A stretch of 64,000 nt of DNA, from NCBI GenBank assembly GCA_014360195.1, contig JACIXY010000016.1:1-64000 (forward strand). Reading direction: 5' to 3'. The position numbers were made by a program, and so were the translations under genes. How positions within the stretch are numbered: the stretch's first letter is position 1; every line of letters starts with the position of its first letter. Of the stretch, positions 54,839-63,524 are shown piece after piece. This DNA comes from Bacillota bacterium (GTDB lineage Bacteria; Bacillota; SHA-98; UBA4971). The notes under the pieces were generated by a model. That model made no database searches and was not told the origin of the DNA. It was given only the letters and a program-made list of their open reading frames with translations.

Positions 54839-55663
54839 TCATGGTGCTGTTCGACAAGCTGGTTTCTCCGCATCCTGCGAACCCGTACGCATGTGTCCAA
54901 GCGCCTTTGAGATATCGAGTGCCGCCGATCTCACCTCTTGGGCTAGCTTGTCGGTGCCTCGGGATTCCATCCTCACAGATGGGCCTGTGATACTTAAGGC
55001 CGCTATTACATTACCGCTGTGGTCTCGGACAGGAGCAGCGATCGATAGCGTCTCGAAGAAACGCTCCTCAACACTGAAAGCCAGTTCCTCCCTTCTTATT
55101 TGCTCCAGTTGCGCAAGAAGAACCATCGGGTCCTGTATGGTCCGGCGGCAAATCGGCTCTAGCCTGACTCTCTCAAGGTACTTCCTGAGCTCATCCGGTG
55201 GCATGAACGCAAGCAGTAGCTTGCCTGCCGCGCCCGCATACAATGCGATGGCCTCCCCGAGCGCGATGCGATGCCGGATCGACTGCTTGCTTTCCACCAT
55301 GTCGATGCAAACTCGCAGATCTCCCGTCCTTACCGAAAGATACACTGATTCATCCGTGGCCGAGGCTAGCGCCTCCATCGCTGGGCGAGCGGCGGCTCGA
55401 AGGTCGAGCGTGCCCTGGACTACAGCTCCCAACCGTAGGAGCTTGAGGCCCAGCCGGAATCGATCGTCGGCCTGCCGCTCGACATAGCCAAGCTCCTCGA
55501 GGCAAAGCACGAGCCGCCACACTGTGGTCCGGTTAAGCCCGACAGCCCTGACTATCTCGGGGAGGGTCATCGGTTTACCTCCCCGTTCAAGAAACGCTTC
55601 TAGAATACTGAAGGCCCTCCGCAAAGAGCGGTTCATGTAGGGCAGTGCGCTACCTTGGCGCAT
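54839..55663 (-). CDS. IclR-family transcriptional regulator
   Basis: 274 residues from the ATG at 55663 (AGAGG 8 nt upstream), overlapping the MFS gene by 14 bp. The winged helix (RRAFSILEAFLERGGKPMTL, PEIVRAVGLNRTTVWRLVLC, LEELGYVERQADDRFRLGLK) is followed by the IclR effector domain (LASATDESVYLSVRTGDLRV, IALGEAIALYAGAAGKLLLA, SVEERFFETLSIAAPVRDHS). It sits inside the operon and probably controls it, perhaps through the GTTCAT/ATGAAC repeats at 61768-61792. Confidence 0.92.
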   Translation of the reverse strand: MRQGSALPYMNRSLRRAFSILEAFLERGGKPMTLPEIVRAVGLNRTTVWRLVLCLEELGYVERQADDRFRLGLKLLRLGAVVQGTLDLRAAARPAMEALASATDESVYLSVRTGDLRVCIDMVESKQSIRHRIALGEAIALYAGAAGKLLLAFMPPDELRKYLERVRLEPICRRTIQDPMVLLAQLEQIRREELAFSVEERFFETLSIAAPVRDHSGNVIAALSITGPSVRMESRGTDKLAQEVRSAALDISKALGHMRTGSQDAEKPACRTAP

Positions 55664-56957
55664 ATGCATCACCTCTCGCAGCAACACGGTTCGACGTGGT
55701 TCCTGCTCGCTCCTGCGGCAGAGTCTCGCTACTAAGAGCGGCAGCAGCAAGGCCGAGAATCGACCCGGCGAGACAAATGACAAACGCGCCCTCATAGCGA
55801 CCTGTGAGCATCTCAGGATGCACTCTCTCCATATGGGCGATGGTCCACCCAGTTACTATCTGGAATATCGGAACTGCAGCAAAAGACATTGTGTTCACTA
55901 TTGCAAGACCCGTTGCAGACCTTTTGGGTGAGATAGACTCCTTGGCCACAGAAAAGGCAAGAGTTCCCGTCCCTCCGCCCGCCGCGCCCATCACGAAGGC
56001 CACCAACCCAAGCCCAAGGCTACTCAGCTTTATACCGAGAACAAAAGGCACCCAGCTCAAGGCGAAGAGAAACATCCCGAAGACAAGCACAGGCTTGCGC
56101 CTCATCATGACTCGATCTGAAATAAACCCGAAAAAGGGGCTCCCGACGGCGTACCCGATAGCGACAACCATGAGTATATTCCCTGCAGACACCAGGCTCA
56201 AGTCGTAAATCGCTGAGAGGTACAGCGCACCCCAGAGCCCCGTGAACGACATCAGCGGACCGTACTTGCCCAGGAGCGCTACACCCATGAGCAGGACCTG
56301 TCTATTGGATGCCACTTCTTTTGCAGCCGAGGCTATGGCAACAATACCCGCCCGGCGCGAGCCTCCGGCATCTGTCGCTGAGCATTCCAGACCGCCTCGC
56401 ATCACAATCCGGGCGACAACGCTTATTGCCAGGCTCACAAGGCCAATACTAAGGGACGTCAACCGCCATCCTATCCTACTTGCGCTAAACGCAAGAGGCG
56501 AGGTGGCAGCCAGCGCTCCCACGTTACCAATGGCGATCAGCATGCCGGTCATCGTTCCGAACTCTCGGGCCCCGGCCCATGTCGAAAACGTCTTCAGCGC
56601 CGGCACGTAAGCCCCAGCCACTCCCGCCCCGACCAGCGCCCTGCCTACGCACGCCACACCGAAACTGCGAGCTACGGCGAAAACCGTCGCGCCTATGCAT
56701 GCAACGAGAGCAGACGCTGCAACTACCGTCCTCGCACCCAGCCAGTCAGTGAACACTCCCACAGGAATCTGCAGAAGGGCGTAAGTGTAGAAATACATCG
56801 ACGATAATACCGCAAGAGCACTAGCCTCAAGCCCGAGGTCTCGGCGGAGGTAAGGAGCAAGCACTGCAGGAGAGACGCGATGGAAGTACGCAAAGAAATA
56901 TGCTGCGGACAGTACGGTAACGATCAGCCATCGTTGAGTGTTGTTTGAATTCCTCAT
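55650..56957 (-). CDS. MFS transporter
   Basis: 435 residues with about 12 membrane spans. The motif after span 2 is QIPVGVFTDWLGARTVV, a motif A-like D-x-LGAR loop, and GRALVGAGVAGAYVPALKTF is typical of span 4 of the organic-anion/sugar-acid transporters. It offers a second import route next to the ABC system, or exports a product. It overlaps the IclR gene and is 151 bp from the permease gene before it. Confidence 0.85.
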   Translation of the reverse strand: MRNSNNTQRWLIVTVLSAAYFFAYFHRVSPAVLAPYLRRDLGLEASALAVLSSMYFYTYALLQIPVGVFTDWLGARTVVAASALVACIGATVFAVARSFGVACVGRALVGAGVAGAYVPALKTFSTWAGAREFGTMTGMLIAIGNVGALAATSPLAFSASRIGWRLTSLSIGLVSLAISVVARIVMRGGLECSATDAGGSRRAGIVAIASAAKEVASNRQVLLMGVALLGKYGPLMSFTGLWGALYLSAIYDLSLVSAGNILMVVAIGYAVGSPFFGFISDRVMMRRKPVLVFGMFLFALSWVPFVLGIKLSSLGLGLVAFVMGAAGGGTGTLAFSVAKESISPKRSATGLAIVNTMSFAAVPIFQIVTGWTIAHMERVHPEMLTGRYEGAFVICLAGSILGLAAAALSSETLPQERAGTTSNRVAARGDAYAPR

Positions 56958-57108
56958 GTTCAGTTCACGATGTCCCCCCTGCAGTACACCCTGTTTCGCG
57001 TTGCTCGTCAGAGTTTCAAGGTCTTAAGGGAAACAGCATACCTTCGTCAGCTCTCGGAAACACATGACCTGATATCGCTGCTCAGATCGGTTGACATAAC
57101 TCCTCGCC

Positions 57109-58122
57109 TCAGGTGCGCCTGGTTCTTGCGTACGACGCAAGCGCCAGGACACCCAGGAGCAAAGCTCCTTTTATGAAGGTCTGCATGTAAAAGACCACAT
57201 TCAGCAGGGTCATGCCATTCATGACGGTCCCCAGAAAGGCAGCTCCCACAAGGCTACCCAGGATGCTGGCCTTCCCCTCACGGGAAACGGTACGGCCCAT
57301 AAAAACGGCCGCAATAGAGTCGAGAAGGTAGGGTTCTCCTGCGAGTGGTTGGCCCGACGACACCCGGCTTGCCAGAATAATCCCTGCGAATGCCGCGATA
57401 ACGCTGGCAATTACGTAGCTTCCGAAGGTCACCAGTCTCACGTTAACCCCTGACAGCCTGCTGGCCTCCGGATTCTCGCCGACCGCATATACATAGCGCC
57501 CCAATGTCAGTCTGTGCAGCATGAGGTAGAAGAGCAGCAGGCATGCTGCAAGCGCAACAACTGGGAATGGAACCGGCCCGATGAACCCGCGCCCGAGGAA
57601 GTTGAAGCTTGCGGGGACACCCCCGTACGGGTAGATCGGCAGCCCGCCTCTTGTGTACACCATCTCCAGGCTCATCACCATTGAGTGGACACCCAGCGTC
57701 GCCAGAAACGGCATCACACCGAAGCCCGCCACCAACAGTCCGTTGATAGCCCCAATTACAAGACCTCCAGCAAGACCGCCCAATATCGAAGGGACTGCAC
57801 CGAAGCCCGCCGCAATCAGCGAGATAGAGACGAGGGCTCCAGCATCCAAGGCTTCTCCGATGGAGAGATCAATGCCTCCAGACGCCATGACCAGAGTCAT
57901 TCCCAGGCTGATGATGCCCAGCACACTTATCTGACGCAGTATGGTCAGTATGTTGTCGAAGGTAAGGAAGCCCGGCGCTATTGCGCTCAAAACCAGGCAC
58001 ATGGTTACAAAAGCTGCAAGTGTGCCGTATTCTGCAACGAACGTCCACTTCAGCAACGGTCGTCTCAACGCAACAATAGGCCTGTTTTCGGCTCCGGTAT
58101 GCACAGCTGTCATCCCCCTCAA
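57109..58122 (-). CDS. Sugar ABC transporter permease (RbsC/LsrC/D type)
   Basis: About 337 residues and ~9-10 membrane spans. LGMTLVMASGGIDLSIGEAL (~75) is the signature of this permease family and GLVIGAINGLLVAGFGVMPF (~125) follows. The nominal start at 58122 is a TTG overlapping the preceding stop by 4 bp; the ATG at 58113 (MTAVHTG) is as likely. It pairs with the next permease to form the channel. Confidence 0.92.
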   Translation of the reverse strand: MRGMTAVHTGAENRPIVALRRPLLKWTFVAEYGTLAAFVTMCLVLSAIAPGFLTFDNILTILRQISVLGIISLGMTLVMASGGIDLSIGEALDAGALVSISLIAAGFGAVPSILGGLAGGLVIGAINGLLVAGFGVMPFLATLGVHSMVMSLEMVYTRGGLPIYPYGGVPASFNFLGRGFIGPVPFPVVALAACLLLFYLMLHRLTLGRYVYAVGENPEASRLSGVNVRLVTFGSYVIASVIAAFAGIILASRVSSGQPLAGEPYLLDSIAAVFMGRTVSREGKASILGSLVGAAFLGTVMNGMTLLNVVFYMQTFIKGALLLGVLALASYARTRRT

Positions 58123-59129
58123 CTGATGCTTCGTCGGCGTCGTTGAAGTGCGTTCGCGGCTACGACGATTATTATCAATAGACCTTTTACGAGGTTGACG
58201 TAGAAAGTGGGCACACGGATCACCGCCAGTCCATTGCTCAGCACCCCAACAAGCATTGCTCCGAAGAGTGCACCAGATACGCTCGGTGCACCTACGGAGG
58301 ACAAGATCGACGAGATGTATCCAGCAAGAAGCACGTCGAGAAGCAATGGGGCGGCCGCAAGCGGTGTCAACCCTGAGAGCCTGCCCACGAGGAGCACTCC
58401 CGCCAAACCGCAGCTCAGGCCGGACAGTGCAAACGTCAGAACCGTGTACTTGGCGACATCAATGCCCGAGGCTCTGGCAGCTTGTAGATTTCCCCCGATT
58501 GCGTAGATCTTTCGTCCCGTTGGCATATGGTCGAGTAAGGAATAGAAAGCAAGGTACACGAGCAGCAATAGAAACGCGGATGCTGGCACGCCCAGGAAGT
58601 TCTCGTTTGCCACGAAGCCGATGAAAGGGTCTGCGAATGGAACGTAGGTCCCCTTGGTAAGTACCTGTTCCAACCCCATTGCCATATTCATTGTGGCAAG
58701 AGTAGCGAGGAACGGTAGCAGACCCACCTTTGTAACCAATATGCCGTTGAGCAACCCAGCAGCAAGGCCGGTTGCAATAGCGGCAAGGATGGAAAGTGCT
58801 GTGGGCGCGCCGCGCACCAACAACACCACCGCCACCGCCGCCGACAAGCCTGTGATCCCCCCTACGGACATGTCAGCCTCCCCATGTGTCACAATGATAA
58901 CGGACACCATGCCGAAGGACATTATTGCGAGCAAAGCAGTCTGTCTCACGATGTTGAGCAGGTTGCTTGGCATAAGGAATATCGGAGACATCGCAGCAAA
59001 AAGAACACAAACCCCCACGAAGAGGCCAATGGTCAGGACTCGTACTGCCAGGTGGCTCCGGTTTCGGACCCCGGCCCATCTGAGCTTGCGTGAACTCATG
59101 GTGCCACCCCTGACAGTGTTACTGGACAT
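58119..59129 (-). CDS. Sugar ABC transporter permease (RbsC/LsrC/D type)
   Basis: 336 residues with the family pattern (MSFGMVSVIIVTHGEADMSV, GLAAGLLNGILVTKVGLLPF). The usual GGIDLSVG is changed to GEADMSVG, as in some divergent AI-2/polyol permeases. It overlaps the ATPase gene by 11 bp and the next permease by 4 bp, so all three are translationally coupled. Confidence 0.92.
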   Translation of the reverse strand: MSSNTVRGGTMSSRKLRWAGVRNRSHLAVRVLTIGLFVGVCVLFAAMSPIFLMPSNLLNIVRQTALLAIMSFGMVSVIIVTHGEADMSVGGITGLSAAVAVVLLVRGAPTALSILAAIATGLAAGLLNGILVTKVGLLPFLATLATMNMAMGLEQVLTKGTYVPFADPFIGFVANENFLGVPASAFLLLLVYLAFYSLLDHMPTGRKIYAIGGNLQAARASGIDVAKYTVLTFALSGLSCGLAGVLLVGRLSGLTPLAAAPLLLDVLLAGYISSILSSVGAPSVSGALFGAMLVGVLSNGLAVIRVPTFYVNLVKGLLIIIVVAANALQRRRRSIS

Positions 59130-60624
59130 CTGCGACCCCTCCCCCCATGGCGTAGAAGAGCAACCTATCAGGAGTAGCCTCTTCCCTACTAAGCTCTGCG
59201 GTGATCCGACCTCGGTACATCACGAGTATCCGGTCTGACAACCCAAGCACCTCCGGAATCTCCGACGAAACGAGAATCACTCCGGCACCGTCAGATACGA
59301 GTTTTCCCATCAGCCTGTATATTTCTGTCTTGGCACCTACATCGATTCCGATGGTCGGTTGATCGAATATCACGACTTTGGCGCTACCACACAGCCACTT
59401 GGACAACACAACCTTCTGCTGGTTCCCGCCACTCAGGTACTTCACGAAATGATCGATCCCAGGGGTCTTGATGTTGAGCTGCTTGACAAAGTTCTGCACC
59501 GCTGCGCGTTCCCTGCGGGACGCAACGAAGCCAGCACGAGAAAAGCCCTTGAGACTGGGAAGGGTCACATTGTCGCGAACCGACATTTCTACAATAACTC
59601 CCTGCCCACGTCGGTCCTCTGGCACCAGTGCAATACCCTGATCAATCGCCTCCCGTGGAGAGTTAATGATCACCGGCACACCTTCAACCATGATGCTTCC
59701 AGCATCTTTCTTGTCTGCGCCAAAAACAAGTCGCACCATTTCCGTGCGGCCTGCACCTACCAAGCCATAAATCCCAAGAATCTCGCCCCTTCTTAGTTTA
59801 AAACTGACGTTTCGTACTACATGACCCCGACAGAGATTTGATACCTCAAGGATAGGATCGCCGATAGATGCAACCACCTTTGGGAATTTTTCCTTGAGTT
59901 CTTTGCCCACCATGAGTCTAACGATCCCATCTGGAGTCGCGTCCTTGACCTCAAGTGTTGTTACGTTCTTGCCGTCTTTAAGAACCGTAGCTCGGTCGCA
60001 GATTTGGAAGACTTCGTCAAGCCGGTGAGAAATGTAAACCACTGTAACCCCCTGTGACTTCAGCCGCTTTATCACGGCGAAAAGCCTCTCAATCTCCCCT
60101 TCTGACAGGGGCCCGGTCGGCTCATCAAAGACTATAAGTGACGGGTTGGTTATCAGTGCCTTGGTAATATCAACCAATTGCTTCTCGGAGACGGTAAGAG
60201 ATTCCATGGGTGCGTGCGGGTCTATCTCGAGTCCCAAGATCCTTACGAGCTCTTCAGACGCTTTTCTGTAAAGTCGAGGCCAATCGATAAGTCCAGCGCC
60301 GCGGGATGGCTCGCGGCCGAGAAACAGTGTCTGGCCCACCGTAAAGTACGGGATGTACGCCCGCTCCTGGTGGATGAAGGCTATCCCTCGTGCCTGCACC
60401 TGCTGTGGCGACAGACCGTTCAATTGTTCGCCTCGGAAAACCACCGTGCCCCGGTCGGGGGTGTATAACCCGGCAAGAATCTTGATCAACGTGGATTTCC
60501 CCGCCCCGTTTTCCCCCAACAGAGCGTGTATTTCACCGGGCACGACGCTAAAGTCAACTCCGTCGAGAGCTACAACGCCTGGGAATTCCTTTCGGATCCC
60601 CTTCATTTCCAGAAGCGCTGCCAT
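59119..60624 (-). CDS. Sugar ABC transporter ATPase with two nucleotide-binding domains (RbsA/LsrA type)
   Basis: 501 residues. First domain: Walker A GENGAGKSTLIK (~37), signature-like LTVSEKQLVDITKALI and Walker B LIVFDEPTGPLSEGE. Second domain: a degenerate P-loop region GLVGAGRTEMVRL (~290), signature LSGGNQQKVVLSKWL (~395) and Walker B VVIFDQPTIGIDVGAK. GIDVGAK is typical of this family. The Glu-to-Gln change in the second Walker B (FDQP) suggests only one site hydrolyses ATP. It powers the two adjacent permeases. Confidence 0.95.
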   Translation of the reverse strand: MAALLEMKGIRKEFPGVVALDGVDFSVVPGEIHALLGENGAGKSTLIKILAGLYTPDRGTVVFRGEQLNGLSPQQVQARGIAFIHQERAYIPYFTVGQTLFLGREPSRGAGLIDWPRLYRKASEELVRILGLEIDPHAPMESLTVSEKQLVDITKALITNPSLIVFDEPTGPLSEGEIERLFAVIKRLKSQGVTVVYISHRLDEVFQICDRATVLKDGKNVTTLEVKDATPDGIVRLMVGKELKEKFPKVVASIGDPILEVSNLCRGHVVRNVSFKLRRGEILGIYGLVGAGRTEMVRLVFGADKKDAGSIMVEGVPVIINSPREAIDQGIALVPEDRRGQGVIVEMSVRDNVTLPSLKGFSRAGFVASRRERAAVQNFVKQLNIKTPGIDHFVKYLSGGNQQKVVLSKWLCGSAKVVIFDQPTIGIDVGAKTEIYRLMGKLVSDGAGVILVSSEIPEVLGLSDRILVMYRGRITAELSREEATPDRLLFYAMGGGVADVQ

Positions 60625-60656
60625 TCAATCCCCTCCTGGCTGATGGGACATCAGTA

Positions 60657-60687
60657 GTGGCGGAGTGACAGAGGTCACACCGCCACC
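60657..60687 (-). promoter_or_regulatory. Intercistronic hairpin after the binding-protein gene
   Basis: GTGGCGG-a-GTGAC / GTCAC-a-CCGCCAC with a 4-nt loop (AGAG) is a 12-bp stem with one mismatch and no T-run. It lies between the binding-protein gene and the ATPase gene and probably protects the upstream transcript, giving more binding protein than transporter. Confidence 0.65.
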
Positions 60688-60737
60688 AGCTGCAGTCTTG
60701 TGCCGGGATCCTCTCTTTTTCCGCTTCGTGTTCTGGA

Positions 60738-61667
60738 CTACTTCTTCAGGAACTGGTCAACATTATCCTTTGTAACCAACTGCACATCCACGTACACCTG
60801 TCGAGGAACCTCTTCACCGCGGACCAGCGCCAGAGCCATTTCAGCGGCGATCGCACCTATCTTGGTTGGCTGCTGCAGTATTGTAGCGGTATAGACTCCC
60901 TTCTTAATCAGCTCGAGAGCCTTAGGATCGCCATCGATTCCATAGAGCTTGATCTCGCCCGCCCTGCCGGCCGCCTCCACTGCCATCGCCGCTCCTATGA
61001 CCGGTTGATCGAACAGGGACCACACTGCGTCGATATCGCCTTTTTTCGGATGAGCAATTAGGAGGTTTTCCATCTTGGCCATAGCATCTGGTACAGTGCC
61101 GGGGATGACATAAGGCTGCTCAGCAACGATCTTTATGCCGGGGTTTTTGTCCAATACCTTCTGAAGCATCGCTCTCCGCACCTCGGCTACAGGAGACCCC
61201 GGTCTGTAGAAGGAGACGATATTACCTTTCCCGCCAAGATCTTGTGCCATCTTCTCTGCTATCATGGTTCCCATCTGTTCATTGCTTGAAGACACGTTGC
61301 ATGAGCTGTACTTCGTGTCAAAGTCGCACGTCACGATCGGGATACCGGCGTTCGTGATCTTCTGAAGGACGGGATCCATGATATCCTTGTACCCGAGGAC
61401 GATGATTATCGCGTCTGGTTTCATCTGAAGAAGCGTTTCCAGGTTGGAAATGTGCTTTTGAGTCTGGCGCTCGCCATCAAGCCCGATGGGCACGGCGCCA
61501 AGCTCCTTGAGCCTCGCCACTGCGGCATTAAAGCAGTTGATATCCCAATTGTGTTCGAGCCCTATGGCCGCGACACCTACAGTGGGCTTCTTAGCACCCG
61601 AGGCAGCTCCCACCATGGAAGCGATGAGCATGATGCCTAACAGCACCCCAATGACGATCTTCTTCAC
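60738..61667 (-). CDS. Periplasmic sugar-binding protein (RbsB/LsrB type)
   Basis: 309 residues from the GTG at 61667, chosen for AAAGGGGG 6-7 nt upstream and because the signal peptide then starts cleanly (KKIVIGVLLGIMLIASMVGA, cut near ASG-A). No lipobox cysteine. The mature part is Peripla_BP_4: TVGVAAIGLEHNWDINCFNA, PDAIIIVLGYKDIMDPVLQK, IPIVTCDFDTKYSSC, DAVWSLFDQPVIGAAMAVEA and KLYGIDGDPKALELIKKG. The ligand is unknown; pentose, polyol or AI-2-like sugars are typical. Confidence 0.92.
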   Translation of the reverse strand: MKKIVIGVLLGIMLIASMVGAASGAKKPTVGVAAIGLEHNWDINCFNAAVARLKELGAVPIGLDGERQTQKHISNLETLLQMKPDAIIIVLGYKDIMDPVLQKITNAGIPIVTCDFDTKYSSCNVSSSNEQMGTMIAEKMAQDLGGKGNIVSFYRPGSPVAEVRRAMLQKVLDKNPGIKIVAEQPYVIPGTVPDAMAKMENLLIAHPKKGDIDAVWSLFDQPVIGAAMAVEAAGRAGEIKLYGIDGDPKALELIKKGVYTATILQQPTKIGAIAAEMALALVRGEEVPRQVYVDVQLVTKDNVDQFLKK

Positions 61668-61767
61668 GGCGATGCCCCCTTTAGTGGATGTTTGTTTCCC
61701 AAACTGAGCTGACCAGACTCCACGCACGTCCATTACCGCCTCGTCGGATCTCATCTCCCTTCTGGAG

Positions 61768-61792
61768 TTCATAGCATGAACACTGCGTTCAT
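61768..61792. promoter_or_regulatory. Putative operator with three alternating half-sites (GTTCAT/ATGAAC)
   Basis: GTTCAT-agc-ATGAAC-actgc-GTTCAT gives two overlapping perfect inverted repeats with spacers of 3 and 5 bp. It lies about 100-125 bp upstream of the first gene of the catabolic operon. The operon's IclR regulator is the most likely ligand. No clear -35/-10 pair is seen. Confidence 0.55.
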
Positions 61793-62119
61793 GTTATGAG
61801 TATTTTATTCGCTACAGTTCCTCGTTTTCCTTCCTATGTCACGCGAAATTTCCGGCCAAAGGCGTTCATGAGGGGCGTAGCAGTCTTTGCAGTGAGTCGA
61901 GTGGTCGCACCCGTGCTCACGGATGCATGTGGGTCAACTCGGGCTGGGATAGCATGCGCTCAGGCTGAATTGCAGTTCTCCCCGTTTGAGAGCATGGAGG
62001 TCCGCGAGATCCTCTGCAAGCCCAGGTTGCTTGAGTTGACGCGGGCGCCCCGGTACACAGGAGAAGAGCCGGGCCCCGCTGGAGAGACTAAACGGGACGC
62101 CGACCAGAACCACGGCTAT

Positions 62120-62268
62120 TCACGAACACCGGCTCGGCCCGTTCATAGAGGATGCAGTTGCTGGACGCGATGAAGTTGAACGGGGTCGTGAGGACCTCGT
62201 CCCTCTCGCCGATGCCGAAAGCGCGGACGAGCAGGTGCAGGCCGCTCACGGCGCTGTTGACGCGGCCG
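62120..62268 (-). pseudogene. DegT-type aminotransferase N-terminal fragment
   Basis: The minus strand reads VNSAVSGLHLLVRAFGIGER, then DEVLTTPFNFIASSNCILYE and RAEPVFV. This is the conserved N-terminal stretch (S-G-L-H-L ... G-I-G-x-D-E-V-x-T-T-P-F-x-F-x-A-S) of DegT-type enzymes. It stops just before the VDIE segment found in other copies. Confidence 0.7.
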
Positions 62269-62462
62269 CATGCTTACTGCCGAGATGTCCGGAGCAGCGG
62301 CCTCGCGCTCCCTCGGTACCCGGCAATGGACCGCCGAGACTCCGGGGACCTCAGGCTCAGGTAGTCAGCGACGTGTACCGATTCCGCTCACAATGCTCCC
62401 AAAGCTGTTAGCCTTCATTCTCACCTGGCCCAGATCAACATGACTTGTCCGGGACCATAAGG

Positions 62463-62903
62463 CTAATTAGCATGAGGCCGTATCTCGGCAGCCACTTCTT
62501 GCTCAATACTAGCCAAATCCATATTGACGAGCCTCACGACCTCAGGGTCACCTATCCACCCCGCCTTTGTGCCAGGTGCCTGATGCCCCTGGAACTCAAG
62601 ATATCTGAACATCACGGACAACCTGTATAATTTCTCGTAGGAAGTCGCGATGTTGGCGGGAAACTCGGCAGCCACGACATCCTTGCGATATTCATGGAGC
62701 GATTCATACCCCTCCCGTCTGTACTCCCTGCTGCAGTGCCGGCCCTGAGTGAAAGCCAAGAAGGCCTCCACAAAATGGAGGGCAGAATAGAACGCCACGA
62801 TAATGGCCCAGTCCCGGAAGGCAATCGGATGGCAGGCTACGAGTTGATTGGCGAGGGCCTTGTTATGTTGTGCCTGATCCCAATGGTTGGCCCACGAAGA
62901 CAT
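62463..62903 (-). CDS. HEPN-like protein
   Basis: 146 residues, all helical. The start (NHWDQAQHNKALANQLVACH, FRDWAIIVAFYSALHFVEAF, LAFTQGRHCSREYRREGYES) resembles HEPN/DUF-type four-helix proteins in which helix 2 carries A-F-Y-x-A-x-H. HEPN proteins are often RNases in TA or defence units. The canonical R-x4-H motif is not clearly present. It follows two unknown genes on the same strand (24 bp from the nearest). Confidence 0.5.
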   Translation of the reverse strand: MSSWANHWDQAQHNKALANQLVACHPIAFRDWAIIVAFYSALHFVEAFLAFTQGRHCSREYRREGYESLHEYRKDVVAAEFPANIATSYEKLYRLSVMFRYLEFQGHQAPGTKAGWIGDPEVVRLVNMDLASIEQEVAAEIRPHAN

Positions 62904-62926
62904 CAGGCGGCCTCCTCAGGCTCTCC

Positions 62927-63466
62927 TCAGTCCAGGAAGCACGAACAGCCATCATCGTCCAGGTCCGGCGAGCCGGCAAGCTCTCTTGGAAGGAACATGA
63001 ACTCCAGCACGTAGCCGTGTTTCTTCGCAAATTCGTTCGCTCTTGCCTCTTCTGCAATTAGCCTGTTCATCAAGGAATCATCGTACTTGGGCATGCGGAC
63101 CACAACACACAAAGTTGCGTGGTTCCTGTGTGCATCAACCTTCGGACACACGTCCTCGACCGCGGGTATGGCCTTAAACCTGTCGACTGCACTAGCGACA
63201 GGTAGAGGCATCCCCCTCATCTCGGTCATGAGTTCAACCACCCGTTGCGTCGGTATGTGAGAGCTTCCCAGGGTTAATCTCCCCGGATCAGTATACTGTA
63301 TGCATTCGGCGGTAGAACTGCGTGTTTGTGACGGTGCAAGGATCTCCGACAGCAAAGCTAGCCCCAGATTGACGTAATCCTCAACAGGCAACGGCAAAGA
63401 CGTTTCTTCGGCTGAAGCGCCCCATGTTACCATACCTTGAGAATGCGCGGGGGCTTTCATCTTCAT
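62927..63466 (-). CDS. Hypothetical protein in the HEPN-like gene cluster
   Basis: About 179 residues if started at the ATG at 63466; the open frame reaches 63625 but then overlaps the gene before it by 100 bp. LPLPVEDYVNLGLALLSEIL and MPLPVASAVDRFKAIPAVED, then ATLCVVVRMPKYDDSLMNRL and an acidic end with Cys (DDDGCSCFLD). It resembles no family I can name. Confidence 0.5.
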   Translation of the reverse strand: MKMKAPAHSQGMVTWGASAEETSLPLPVEDYVNLGLALLSEILAPSQTRSSTAECIQYTDPGRLTLGSSHIPTQRVVELMTEMRGMPLPVASAVDRFKAIPAVEDVCPKVDAHRNHATLCVVVRMPKYDDSLMNRLIAEEARANEFAKKHGYVLEFMFLPRELAGSPDLDDDGCSCFLD

Positions 63467-63524
63467 CCTTTCGACGTCGGCGGCAGCTGGCCACCATGAA
63501 AGACTACTGCTCTGCATTCCGAAA

